From Limnanthes douglasii subsp. nivea (Eukaryota > Streptophyta > Magnoliopsida > Brassicales > Limnanthaceae), in contig JAUPFV010000005.1 of NCBI GenBank assembly GCA_036936605.1, positions 6,966,345 to 7,030,344 of the forward strand: a stretch of 64,000 nucleotides of DNA. The letters run 5' to 3'. Shown here piece by piece: positions 35,542-48,055 of the stretch. The notes beneath the pieces are model-generated. The model saw only the letters and a list, made by a program, of their open reading frames with translations, made no database searches and was not told where the DNA came from. Position 1 is the first letter of the stretch. Each line of letters begins with the position of its first letter. A program made the translations under genes and the position numbers.

Positions 35542-38075
35542 ATGGAAGAGCAAGGGGATGATTTTGTTAACGACTGCGAGAAGAATCTTGTGGGGAACAC
35601 TTATCAGAACGATATGGAATATGATACGCATGGTGGCCAGTACGTCGGAGAAACCTTTGATGACTCAGATCTGCTGGCTCGAAGAAATGAGTTATTACTA
35701 GATATTGAAAAATTGAGGGCGGAAAAAGAAATTGTTCAGGAAAATCTGCGTTCCGAGGTGAGAAGAGAGCCCGACAGTGGAAAATAAGAGCGTGAAACCG
35801 AATTTTGTCCTAAAAACAGAGATGATAGATATAGAGGCCATGAACAACGTTCTGCGAGGAGGAAAGGAAAGCGTCACTTGGAATCTTCCTATTCAAGTGA
35901 TTATTCTTGATACATTTCACTAGAATCGTCTCCGAGGAGGAGTCACAGAAAGAAAATATATGGTCGAAGGCACGTGGACCATCAGAAGGGAAGGAGTTTG
36001 GAGAGAAAATCTCTGAAGGAAAATAATTATCACGCTCATGCTAATGATCAGGGTTACGACCAAATGAATTTTCCTTCTGGGAACCAACATGTCGACCAGC
36101 GGAATTCGGAGTGGCAGCATCAATATACTCTGCCGTCCGAGGAGGGATTCTATTTTCCGAACCATAAAAGTTTGAGAGCTAATGTCTATAGGACGGGTCA
36201 TAATTGGAGAGCTTCCCCTTTGTCCTCAGAAATTCTAGCAGGCAACCTCCCAAAACATTTTTATATTATAAAGCTATAAAAAGTTTGACGGGACACATGA
36301 TCGTGATAATCACATCGAGAAATTCAAGAATTTTATGATTAATTTCGACGAAGATGATAAATTGCTGTGTAGAGCATTTTCTCAGACTTTCAAAGGGGTA
36401 GCTTCCAAGTGGTATAACAGGCTTCTGCAGGGCTCGATAAAGAATTTCGACATGTTCAGGAATATCTTCAGACAACATTTTATGGGGAGCAAGAAGTTCC
36501 GAGTTAATGATGACACGATAATCTATTGTAGGCAAAAAGGTTGGGGAAAGTTTGAAGAATTACACCGATCGATTCGTTAAAACAAAAACCGACATGGAGT
36601 ATTGTAAAGATTCTGTGGCACTTGCGGCATTCAGGATGGGGCTTCTCCCAAGAATCTCAAAGGATACGGTAGCGGAAAGTCAGGCGATGACTTTTGGGGC
36701 GTTATTGGATCAAGTTGAGAAAATATTGTTAGTGGAGGAGACTCAGACATCCGAGAAAAGATCAAGCGATCAGCTGGAGCAGAACCAATTTCAAAGGACT
36801 GAGTCTAGTAATAAAGGGCCACATACTAGTGTTCCATCCAAGGGTGCGGGTCAGTATCCGCTAAGGCCAAGAACAAACCAGCAGAACTATAGTAACCAGC
36901 AAAACTATAACCAAGGAACGAGGCCAATTTCGAACAAATGGATTTGTCCGGACTATTTTGCGGAGTTAACGGAAAATGTGGCTACGATATTTGATAGGGC
37001 AAGATCAACGGTGCAATTTAGAAAACTTTTTCACATTCAAACTCCGAGGGAAAACAGAAGTGCTAACAGATTCTGTAAGTACCATGAGGATATTGGACAT
37101 AACACTAAGGAATGCATCGCTTTGAAAAACGAAGTGCAAGCTTTGATTGAGAATGAAATGTTATTAGAATTCGTAAAGAAGCACACCCAAAATAATGTTG
37201 CAGTAAAAGTTGTCCCAAAGAATGTTGATACAACAATGATGATTTCCGAAGGGGTTGACATTTTCGATATTGAAGAAGAGTATCTGGATCCCAAGGAAGG
37301 GAGAAATGACGTGAACATGGTAGAGGATATTATTCCAAAGGGGAAAGTAAATGACCTATGTGCTTTTTTCGAATCGCTAGCTATCTTCGGAGGAGATACC
37401 ATTGCAGGGAATTTCAATAGTTCGCGGAAAAGACACAGGGTAAACTTAACCACACAAATTGAAGCAGGGGTTTCAACGCATATGCATTGCTTTCCCTCCC
37501 CCATCATATATTTTGACGATGATGATATGAGGAATATAGTGGGCGCACATAAAGATGCGGTGGTTATTGTTGCGGGTATAGCCGGAGACCAACTTCAGAA
37601 GATACTTATTGACATATGTAGTTCTTCGAATATTTTGTTTTTGAGTACCTATAGGAGAATTTCTGACTCGCCTGTTATACGACGATCCGACATAAATATA
37701 GTGGGCTTTACAAGAGCAACATCGATAGTCGTTGGAGACTTTCAATGTGTGGTGGAGCTAGGTCGTGGGCCGTTTAAAAAGAAAGTTGAAGTGTTGTTCA
37801 TATTTGTAGACGCACCAACTTCGTACAATGCAATTCTGCATCGCTCTTGGCTATCAAGGATGCATGGTGTTATCTCGACGGTACACCAGTGTCTACTTCG
37901 TACAATGCAATTATGCGTCGCTCTTGGCTATCCAGGATGCATGGTGTTATCGCGACGGTACACCAGTGTCTGAAATATGTGGTAGGGAACAATATTAGGG
38001 TGATCATGAGCAGCCAGAAGATGGCTCAAGAATGTGATCATATAGCTCTATCATCGAAAGGAGTTCGGGGAGAAG
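35542..38075 (+). pseudogene. gag: gag-protease of RT-3
   Basis: The first ATG after the PBS is 35542 (MEEQGDDF). A coiled segment (NELLLDIEKLRAEKEIVQEN) precedes a basic stretch with stops. The gag core NWRASPLSSEILAGNLP lies near 36200, with frameshifts at 36280 and 36540. A long open frame 36552-37973 holds the linker, zinc-knuckle-like CKYHEDIGHNTKEC and the protease. The protease active site reads LIDICSSSNILF, having lost the DTG triad. A 77-bp tandem duplication near its end shifts the frame. Confidence 0.88.
37818..37971 (+). repeat. 77-bp tandem duplication in RT-3 protease
   Basis: ACTTCGTACAATGCAATT starts at 37818 and again 77 bp later at 37895; each copy runs through GGTACACCAGTGTCT. 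As 77 is not a multiple of three, the frame shifts. Confidence 0.93.
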
Positions 38076-38099
38076 TATGAGAGAAGGTATAGCAATTAA

Positions 38100-40790
38100 A
38101 TGGGACTTCCTCGGAAATCACTCCTTGTGATGATCCAAGGGAGGCCCTCCAGATTTCTGTTTCTGGATGAAGATCACGAGGAGCATAAGTTTGAAGGAGG
38201 AATTTTTTTGAAGATTGGAGTAAAACTTTCTTTTGAGTTTAGAGAAAAGTTGATTGTGTTTTTGTCAACGAAGTTAAATATGTTTGCTTGGTGTGCAGAG
38301 GATGTTACGGGAGTACCGCCAGTGAAAATATGTCATAAACTCGCATTCGGCAGGATGTTCGACCGATTGTACCGAAAAGAAGACCAGTTTCTTAGGAAAA
38401 GTCTGCAGCTATTCTCTCATAGGTGGAACGGTTTTTAAACATAGGCCACATTTGAAAGTTGCAGTACCCAAGTATAGGCCTCGAATCTAGTCTTGGTCAG
38501 GAAAAAGAATGGATAGTGGAGGATGTGCGTGGATTTTATGGACCTGAACAGAGCCAGTCCCAAGGATCCTTTTCCGGTACCCCAAATTGATCAGTTTGTG
38601 GATTCTACTTCGGGTAATCGGTTATTATCTTTCATGGATGCTTATTCAGGATATAATCAAATCAGATTTGATGTAAAAGATGAATAAAGCACATTGTTTA
38701 TCACCGGGAGAGGATTATACTGTAATAAGGTCATTCCATTTGGCCTGAAAAATGCAGGGTTGACTTATCAGCGTTTGGTCAACAAAACCTTTGAGGAGCA
38801 AATTGGCCGAAATGTAGAAGCTTACATCGATGATATGCTGGTAAACATTTTGCAGGACGAAAATCATTTATATGACTTGGAAGAAACTTTTAATAATCTA
38901 AGTAAAGTCAATTTGAATTTAAATCCAGAAAAGTGCATTTTTGGGGTACGATCGGGAAAGTTCCTTGGCTACATGATAAGTGAAAGGGGCATCGAAGCTG
39001 ATCCAGAACAGATAAAAGCTTTGACAACTATAACGCCACCTCGGAATATTAAGGAAGTCCAGATTCTTATAGGGAGATTGGCAGCATTAAATAGGTTTAT
39101 TTCTCGGTCATCAGATAAATATGTGCATTTCTTTAAGGTACTAAGAAATGCCAGACAGTTTAGTTGGACCGAGGAATGTTCAGCCGCTTTTCGCCAGATT
39201 CAAGAATATTTTATGTCCTCGGAGATACTTTCCAAGCCTTTGGTGGAGGAGAAGTTGATTGTCTATGTGTCGGTATCAGATTGTGTAGTCAGTGTTGTTT
39301 TACTCCGGGAAGAGGTCGATATGTTAAAACCAATTTATTACGTCAGCAAAAGTTTGCTAGATGTTGAGAAACGGTATCTTAAGTTGGAAAAGTTAGCTTT
39401 GTCCGTGGTAACAGTTGCTCGGAAAATGAGGCCATACTTCCAAGCCCATCCTATTGTGGTTCGAACACCATTCCCCTTAAAAGGTTTGTTACAAAGGCCG
39501 GATATATCTGGGAGGATGACAAAATGGTCAGTTGAACTAGGACATTTCGACATAACATTCGAGCCTCAAACGACAATAAAAGCTCAGGTTGATTTCTTGG
39601 TCGCATTCCACTCAGAAAGGGACGACATGGACATTTTTTACCTCCCAGGAAAGATAAAATGGTTGGTTTGAATGGATGGGGGATCGAATAGTTCTTGAAG
39701 TGGTGCAGGAGTCCAATTAATTTCCCCGAAGGTGATAGCCATGTTTCAGGCTATTCGCTTTGGTTTTAAGGAAACTAATAACGAGGCAGAGTATGAGGCA
39801 GCATTGGTAGGGTTACGATTGGCTCAAATATGTGGAGCCAGAAAGGTTAAATTGATCATCGATTCACAGTTGGTGATAAATCAAGCTTTGGGAGAGTCTG
39901 AGGCGAGAAAAGATAAGTTGGTCAAGTATTTGAAAGTGTTGAAGGACTTGGCTTCCGAATTTGATGACGTTAAGTACGAGCATGTTCAAAGGGAGGCAAA
40001 TGTCATCCCTGATTCATTAGAAGTGTCTTCGCGATCGGAAGGACATCCATAGGTCCTAATTCAGGAGCGTCCTTCGATCACAAGCAGTACAGAGCACTCA
40101 ACGAATATGAATGAAGTAAGATTTGTGATCACAAATGATTGGAGGTCAGAAATCGTGGACTTCTTGGAAAAGGATAGTTTACCCATAGCGAAGTCTGAGG
40201 CTAGGAGGATCAGGTTTAAGTCTCATGGTTACATTCTGTTAGGAGGAGTCTTATACTAGAAATCCCTAAGCAGACCGTTACTTAGATGTTTGGCTAAGGA
40301 CGAGTTGCAGTTTGTCCTATTAGAACTGCATGACGAGGAAGAAGCGGCCCATTGTGGATATAAAGTGTTAATTCGATGGGTATTTTTGGCTGGTTATTAC
40401 TGGCCGACCATCTCTTCTGATGCGAAAGATTTGGTAAAGCAGTGTGATACATGTCAACGATATGCCAACGTAATACAAAAGACACGGGTGCTTCTCGAGA
40501 GTATTTCAAAAGCAGTATTGTTTGATAGGTGGGGCATTGACCTAGTTGGGCCCCTACCAATGGCATCTGGTGGAAGGCAAACGATAATAGTCGCAGTTGA
40601 TTTTTTTTTCAAGTGGGTGGAAGCATAACCTTTAGCGGGAACAAAATCAAAAGATGTTATCAACTTCATTGTCTCGAATATTTGCTGTCGTTTTGGGGTG
40701 CCGATAAAAATCACAACAGATAATGGGCCTCAATTCGATAACAAGGAGTTTAAGAGCTTTTGCCTTTCCAGGGGCATACAACAATGTTTT
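38100..40790 (+). pseudogene. pol: pol of RT-3, integrase cut short
   Basis: The N-terminus (38100-38438) matches the start of RT-1 pol (FAWCAEDVTGVPP). RT follows with MCVDFMDLNRASPKDPFPVP, a stop near 38685, then an open frame 38694-39671 with YIDDMLV and the first RNase H. The archaeal-type RNase H (39675-40052) keeps NNEAEYEAALVGL and IDSQLV. Integrase (40290-40790) keeps the HHCC region, RWGIDLVGPLP and an intact TDNGPQFDN. It breaks off after RGIQQCF and runs into an earlier part of a different integrase. Confidence 0.87.
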
Positions 40791-40800
40791 TCCAAATGGA
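40780..40800 (+). other. Junction between RT-3 and duplicated RT-2 sequence
   Basis: RT-3 integrase coding (RGIQQCF) is followed by sequence coding SKWI, which in RT-2 lies about 60 codons earlier in integrase. The right side matches 14842 onward. The shared TTTTCC at the join is a candidate microhomology. Confidence 0.85.
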
Positions 40801-41547
40801 TAATAGCTGCACCACTCTCCGGAATGACTTTTAAAGCGGTAATTAAATTTATTCTCTCCAATGTATGTTGTGGGTTTGAAATTCCTAAATGCATAACCAC
40901 ATATAATGGTCCACAGTTCCACAATAAAACATGAATCAATTTTTTACATCAAAGAAAAATTATCATTGCTTCTCCTCACCTTTTCATTCCCAAGCCAATG
41001 AGCAAATAAAGGTGGTAAGTAGATCTATATTCATATGACTCAAAAATAATTTAGAAGAAGTAGCTGGTAAATGATCTAATTACTTATAAAAGGTATTGTG
41101 GGCCTACTAAACCACTCCCCACACTATCACATAAGAATCTTCATTTTTCTTAGTTTATTGAATGGATGGAATTGAACCAATAGAGGCTACTCTTCTTTCT
41201 TTCAGGGTTCAAATTTATTTTGAAGAAGATAATGAAGCTGCAATAAGAACTCAGTTGGATCTGATTGAAGAAAAGAGAATAAAATCCCACTTGAGAACCA
41301 TTCACTACCGGGGTTTGATGATAAGTAGGTATGCATCTAAAATACGAAAAATAAATTTTAAAAAGTGGACAAGGTTTTGAGAAACGTATTTCTACACACC
41401 AAATATAGGAAGTTCGGAAAGTTGGCTCCAAACGGGGAAGGGTCATACGCTGTGTGTGAGAATATTAAGCAGGGAATATACAAAATAGTTGATCATGAAG
41501 GCAATCCTTTGAGGAACTCGTGGAATATCGAACATTTAAGGTTGTAA
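40791..41547 (+). pseudogene. Duplicate of the RT-2 integrase C-terminal half
   Basis: It aligns with 14842-15613 throughout. It shares the replaced catalytic residue (ITTYNGPQF) with RT-2, so it derives from an already inactive copy. One frameshift near 41360 and several stops are present. The C-terminal region (IEATLLSFRVQIYFEEDNE to WNIEHLRL) is still readable. Confidence 0.88.
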
Positions 41548-41599
41548 CTAAAATACATTTATCTTATAAATATTTACTTTGTTGTATAATCAATGTAAA

Positions 41600-41655
41600 T
41601 ATTATGGGGCATAATTCTTCCCACCTTCGTGATGTGTGGAGGTTTTAATGAGGTG
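41600..41655 (+). other. Conserved non-coding block after integrase (duplicate copy)
   Basis: ATTATGGGGCATAATTC followed by GGAGGTTTTAATGAGGTG, as at 15655-15715. Confidence 0.55.
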
Positions 41656-41689
41656 TTTGAATTGTCGTTAATCTACCATATTTTCTTTT

Positions 41690-42030
41690 AAAACATTTCT
41701 TAATTATATAAAGTTTTTATTACCTTCGAATGAATTACTTTCAATGTCTCAAATGCATTGGGTTTTTATTGCCTTCGAATAGAGTACCTTCGAATGTCTC
41801 AAATGCATTATATTTTTATTGCCTTCAAATGGATTACCTTCGAATGGCTCAAGAATATCAAGTTTTTATTACCTTCGAATGGATTACCTTCGAAGTGCTC
41901 AAATGAATTAAATTTTAATTGCCTTCAAATGGATTACCTTAGAATGACCTATATATCAAGTTTTTATTACCTTTGAATGAATTACCTTCGAATGGACCAT
42001 TGATCCCAAGTTTTAATCACCTTTGAATAG
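41690..42030 (+). repeat. Minisatellite of CCTTCGAATGG units, copy B
   Basis: The same array as at 15745-16110, about six units of 55-60 bp with ATTACCTTCGAATGG motifs. Confidence 0.8.
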
Positions 42031-43588
42031 ATCACAATGAGAAAATAGAGAAATAAAACAAGTTGATTAAAAATAGAAGATAATATAAAGTACCTTGGGT
42101 GATCTAGGATCTTAATAAAATCCGATGGAAGAATTATAAAATGCCTTGGCCAAGCCAAAGAATTGCATAAACATATCCGATGAAAACAACAAAATTTCTT
42201 GTATACATCAAGGGCTTACTTAGAAACAAAAATATCCAAACATATTGGCCTCAAGGCCAATTCCCATCGGTTTTTCCTTCTTCTTTCCTATTTAGACTCT
42301 CACCATCAGAGTCATCTTTATCGGAATCATCTTTGTATGAGTCATCAGAAAGATCCAGTTGATCAACTAAAGATATGTTATGATGAGGTAGCAGTTCAAC
42401 TAGTACATGTCCCACAATTCCCTAAGGGCTAACTTAGGAAAATGTTTATGTAACAACAATACCGTATCCGATTTGACTGACTTTATCAGCATACACATCC
42501 TCAACATTGGCTATATTGTGAACATATTTTTCCTTGAAAGGGGTAATTTTACTCATCTTCACCTCGAGAAGTTCTTAAATTTTTTTCTTTTTATCCGGCA
42601 GGTGCTGAATAATAGTTGTGTCATTGGTTCCCTCATTCTTTAGAGGGTGATCTCTTTGGGAGTAGAGGACTGCATGACCTTATAATAAGATTGCAGCTTG
42701 TTACGGATGGTTTTTACTTCAAATATCTCATTTTTAATGGTTTTTACTTCTCATTTTAAATTTTCAATCTTGCATTTTTATTCCTCAACAAGATTATTTA
42801 AATTCTAATTCTCGGTCCGAAATGGAAGAGATTTCTTCAACCTGAGACCTCACTTTCCCTCTAATTCAATGATTGGCCTTATATAACCCAAAAATTCATA
42901 CCTCAACTCATCATTCTCCTTGGACACTTCGAAGGGCACCCCGTTATATACTACGGTAGTTGCAGTACTAGTAGACTCGGGGAAGAGAGAGTCAAAAGCA
43001 TCGAAATCAAAATTCCTTAAGTCTTTCATTCAATCGTTATATCCAAAAGCCGACCTATCAGTAGGGGGAAGCACAAGAGAAGGGGGATCAGGCCCGTAGT
43101 TGTATGAGGAGGAACATCAAATGGGATAAATGGATGAGGGACTCCTGGACGAATTATACTCTCCAAACCGACCGACGTTTTCTTCTTCATCATCTTCTCT
43201 CTTTTGTTACTATCTTCTTTACTCTCTCTTTTTCCCTTTCTTTTTCTTAAGAGCAGGGGATTCTGATGGCACTTTACTCCCTTCAACAGTAGCAGCTACA
43301 ACTTCTAGTAATGTTGCATCTATTTCATCAGGATGCCCCTAATCTCCTATATTTAGAATGAACTGTAATGAACAATCCATGTTTTTCTTATATTTGTTCT
43401 GATAACTGGGAGCCCTATTTATGGCTGGCAAATCTAATTTTTCATCTGTTGCCTTAATACTTTTCAAAATTTGGGTAGCTCAGGGACGAGTAATGAACTG
43501 CTCCCGTGAGAGCTCCCGAATCAGATTGGTCATCCATAATTTAGACCTCACGAAATTTCACGGGGTGAAGTAATTATGAAATTCGTTT

Positions 43589-44082
43589 TGATGAGTCCGA
43601 ATTCGAAGAGCTCCCCGTGAAGGGTAGTCCAAAGTAAATCACCCCGTAAATTCGGACAGACTCCAAGACTTCAATTCGAACAGCACTGATTGAACCGGAC
43701 AGATGATTTCGAACACTGCAAGCATAAGGCAGTTCGAACTATGACTAAAGTACTAAAAAACCTAATCACTATCTGACTAAGCTACCTGTACATCTGCTTA
43801 AAGCTCATGGGTCTTTAAACATGACCCGGGTCCATTAAACTTGACCCGAAAGCCCATAAGGGCCCAAATTTCACACTATAAATGCCCAACCACCAGCATT
43901 AACTATGGGTAAGAAAAATTAACTGCTGCCAGGCTGCTTAATTCTCTCTCCACCCTTAAAATACCCTGAAACACTTTGAAACACCGTTAAACACCACCAC
44001 ACCACCGTGAAACACCCTTACACCGCCCTAAAACTCCACTTGAAATTACCAGCCTACCCTCAGGCTACTTTTATCCACACCA
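43589..44082 (+). mobile_element. Solo LTR, RT-4 family, with 5-bp TSD
   Basis: 494 bp, TGATGAGTCCG... to ...TTATCCACACCA, flanked by CGTTT at 43584-43588 and 44083-44087. Copy A has the empty site (TTCGTTGGACC). The ends and internal blocks match the RT-4 LTR in opposite orientation. Confidence 0.93.
43874..43887 (+). promoter_or_regulatory. TATA box of the solo LTR
   Basis: CACTATAAATGCCC stands at the place of GGTATAAATACCC in the RT-4 5' LTR (minus strand, about 61156-61168). Confidence 0.6.
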
Positions 44083-44140
44083 CGTTTGACCATTTTTCAT
44101 TGGCCCATTGGTTTAGCATTCCAAATGGCACTTTTGCAGC

Positions 44141-44252
44141 CTCCAAGTGTTGTAGAAAGGGTTTCGAAAGAGTTGGAATAAAAGAAATTAAAGGTTAAAA
44201 ATGAAAGTGATAGGACGTAATAGAAATATAAATAAAATATGGAAAGACTTAC
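44141..44252 (-). other. Probable intron in aORF, duplicate copy
   Basis: GTAAGTC donor after AGAGTTCAC and GAG/GCTGC acceptor, as in copy A. Confidence 0.5.
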
Positions 44253-45277
44253 GTGAACTCTTCTGTATGTTGTGAGCAAGATCGGATTCCATTTAAACGT
44301 ATTTTTTTTGCCATTTTCCCAAAGACCGCTAATGAATGGGAACTAGGTTTTCTAAATCTTATCTACTCCTAAGTATTATCTATCACCTTATAGTCATTGC
44401 CAATATTGATATAATAAAAGGGGATATAATCATTGCGAGACAACCCAGCCACAATGACAAATATTTCCATGAGCATCAAAATCTTTGATAGACTTGAGGT
44501 TATGATGCATGCTAGCAATGAAAACCAGGAATGAGGGCTAGTTTGTCTTGGGCATAACTTAACTAAGCTGAAATATCTTACTATTTCAGGGTCCAAAGGA
44601 AACTGAAGGCCCTAGTTGAGCACATCGGTATAGACCACCAACTTATTAGCTCTGCAGTCCATCGTAGTTTCTCCGGATTGGAGTAGCCAAACTATCATTG
44701 AATCGGGGAATCCCCATTTAGCTCTAACCCCTCCAGTTAGGATTCATGGAAATATACATAGGATATTATTTACAAGGCCAAAAGACATTTGGCACTAACC
44801 TTGGTGAAATTAGGCCCAACTCGTCTGATGAGAGACTGAGGAAGTGGCTCGGATTATTTTGCGGGGGCTTTATTATTGCATTTATCAAGACCAACTTGTG
44901 GGGCTTTTGGATGTTTTCCTCTGGTTGAATTCAAAGTCTCCCTAGTTTGACCAGACGTCTCTAGACGGTGTCTTCGCTATTGTCTTCCATGCTTTCTTTT
45001 ATTATTTATGGCATTTATTATGAACGTTCATTAGGTTGAGCCCTTAGATTTTCCTCCTCAAGTTAAGAGGATTCGACTACTAAACTTGTAGAATTTACCT
45101 CTATATTTGAACCCGATACGAGTTCGATTACAGTGTTTCTCCTTCCCTAATCGGAATTTGTAGGGTGGGATTGTTAGTAACTATAAGCGGTATGGTTGAC
45201 TTCTTTGATGTAGGGCTTGTTTCTTTCTTTAGAAAGGGTTGTAACTCTGCGCGGAGTGCTCTCTTTAATATCTGACC

Positions 45278-48055
45278 CATAGTTTTAAATAATGTCATCG
45301 CGGCGCCGTTGCAGCGTGCGACGGTGTGTAACGCTCAAAAATCGTTACGGAGAGTCACGTAACGGTCCAAACGGAGAAACGCCCGTCGCGGCGGCGTTAC
45401 GGAGGTGTAGCGTCACAGCGCGTCGCAAACATTATTCCACTGACTACATCTATTATTATTTTTATTATATATAAACTAATTTTAATTACTTAAATTACTA
45501 TAATTGAACTGAAATTTTATGTATAAAGTAAAGTAAACTTATTCTGAAGTAACGGTTACTATTCAATTTTCCAACCATTCGACTCGAAACCACTAACTTT
45601 TCTTAAATATAAACTAAATACTGAATTATATAGATTTATTAAATATCTAATCAATTTATTTATATTAAGAAAAGTTATTCACGTTTTATACTGAATATTT
45701 AATTGCAACACGCAAAATCTCTTTTTGTTCTTCCACTGCACGATGCCTCCTATGTGGGATGTATATGAGGTAAATGACCAAACAGATGAAAGATAATTTA
45801 ATTGATGATGATATTTGAGTTTTTTATGTTTAATTGGAGTATTTTATATGTTTAATCGCATTTGAATGTCTGAAAATATTTGAAGTTCAGATTTTATAAT
45901 ATTTTATTGATTTTTGGACTTAATTTCTTATTTTTTAACTGTACTATTTATTATTTAATTAATAGTTGTTAGTCTTTTTCTCACGCAAGTATACGTGGTC
46001 AAATAGTAGCAAGTAATAAGTAACTAAGATCGTTCCCACGAAGATCAGGTGTATATGACAAGAATTCACTTATGCAACAACATATGATTATTAGACTACT
46101 GCTTGAACAAGTATAAAGTATGGGTGAATAAATATAACTAAGCAAATTGACTAACGAGATTAACTAACGAGTTTACTTATGCGAGAGAAAACATGGAACC
46201 CTAACTTCATTGTTTATTTACTCAGATTATTAATATACTTAATCAATATGTATGATAACAACAATTAATAATCAGATAACACGAAATCAGTATACGCTAC
46301 CTTTCAGTACACGTAAACCAAACCACTTAAACAGCCACAAAAGAGATAGCAGTAAAGCACACACCGCTTGCATGACAACCATATATGTCTATACGAATTG
46401 AGGTACAATTGGTTTTAAGCATAAGTTATCTATTTCGATTACATAGGGTAATATGATATGGTTAGTGACATATTACTAATCATGAACAATCATAATACGA
46501 ATCATTCAAGAACCTATGCTACTATAGCAAGTTCTAAACCCTTAAATCCACTTTTGCATTCATTAAAGATTAACAAACTAGATGTTCGCGACGCATCTAA
46601 CGATAAGCACAACCATACTACGTCACCGATAAACGTATCTCACAAATCAATCAAGCAATCAAACCATAAGTATTATTCACACAAATCTGTTAGAGTTCCA
46701 TGACAACGATTAGTTCATAATCGAACGAATCATCATAATGGGCTCAAAAGTTAACGTAGCTCTAAGACGAATGTAAATAGATGAAAAAGTGTTTTAGAAA
46801 GTCAAACCGAACAATAACCACCAAGTATCGCTTGACAGAAACAATCTATAAGCTACCGAACAAAAAACAACGAAAATGAAGTAGCCGTCACCTGTCTCGA
46901 GCGATACATAAAATACCGATCGAAAACACCGTAGCCGTTACCTAAACTGCCGATCGAAAACGACAGTAGCTATCCTCTGCTGCCCCTCTAAAACCACCGA
47001 AGCAACTGCCTGCCTCCTGCCGTCTGTTTGTAGTTTGTTGCCAAAAAAAACCCAAAGCAGCGTCACCTGCTTCCTCTCTTTCTCTCGTTGTGTTCTGCCG
47101 GATAAAACCCAAAAAGACAATTGCGTTTTTGCTTCTTCTCTCGTCGTTCTGCTCCACAAAACCCAGCAGTCGTCAATTGCCTTTTTTCTTCTTCTTCGTT
47201 TTATATTCTGCCGAAAGAAAAGTCAGTGGCCAGTTGCATTTTTTTTTTGTCTTGTGTAAACTGTCGTTCTCCCTTTATATCTTCTGCACAAAACCCTAAG
47301 GAAGCCAATTTCTTTTTCTCTTCCTTTTTTTCCTTTCTTTTTTCTTTCTGTTTTCCTTTTTTGTTTCTTCCGATTCATGCAACCCAACGAAGTCCATTTG
47401 TACGAATTTGGATCAACAGACCCAAAACTTGTTCAAAACTTGCCCTCAAGTACATTAAATTTCCATTTTCTTCAATTTTAACCCCAAATTTATTAATATT
47501 ATCACAATTTACCCGCGACACAACTCCAACCCTTCACTACAAAGTTTCTTTGGAACAAAAGGCCTAGTGGTGCTGGTAAAGGAACCAACATTTTCCTGCG
47601 ATGCCAAATAAAATGAAATATTAAAATCATTGGATCGTAATCGAAATAATGAACCGTTCTTATCGAAATCTCTCGGGACTACTATCACTTATATGCATGC
47701 CTTTACACTGAAATAAAATGAAGGTTACGAACATAAACAATAGTCAATCTAGCCATAAAAATGTTAAAGGGAAATAAAACATACAAAATTATAAATTATT
47801 AAGAACATTATGAGCATTCGATTCCCAAAAAGTTTATACTGTCTGCATATTGTTATACCTACGAGAATGAATGAAAAACACGTTGAAACACAACAAAAAC
47901 TTGTTAACCGACGACGATTTTAAGAATAATGGAAGCTTAATAAGTGACATGAAATGCACTTATCAATAGTATTGGTAAGCGGAATAACTATCGTCGTCGC
48001 TGCAACGTTTTGACCCATCATCGTCGCGGGGCGTCACACGTCGTTTAAAACTATG
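45278..48055. mobile_element. hAT-like MITE with a nested insertion
   Basis: Both ends begin CATAGTTTTAAA as inverted repeats, followed by GC-rich subterminal sequence rich in CGTCG/CGCG. The flanks ATCTGACC (45270-45277) and ATCCGACC (48056-48063) form an 8-bp target-site duplication with one mismatch, the hAT size. Without the nested insertion it is about 770 bp. The aORF fragment at 8400 lacks it. Confidence 0.78.
45967..47965. mobile_element. 2.0-kb TG...CA insertion with 5-bp TSD (probable solo LTR)
   Basis: It begins TGTTAGTC and ends CACTTATCA, flanked by ATAGT at 45962-45966 and 47966-47970. It is absent from the matching place in copy A (near 19335). It holds no convincing gene; the frames at 46938-47567 lie in a pyrimidine-rich stretch. 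The ends and duplication size fit an LTR retrotransposon product, most simply a long solo LTR. Confidence 0.8.

Larger units (their letters stand above)
35113..40790 (+). mobile_element. Tat-lineage retrotransposon RT-3, 3'-truncated
   Basis: LTR, PBS, gag, protease, RT, two RNase H domains and the first half of integrase are in order on plus. At about 40790 it is joined in the middle of integrase to RT-2-type sequence, so its own 3' part, aORF and 3' LTR are absent. It lies in the hAT remnant. Confidence 0.85.

Noticed and set aside
46938..47567. Several overlapping short frames rich in Ser, Phe and Leu
   Set aside because: They lie in a pyrimidine-rich, low-complexity part of the 2.0-kb insertion, overlap on both strands, and show no domain.
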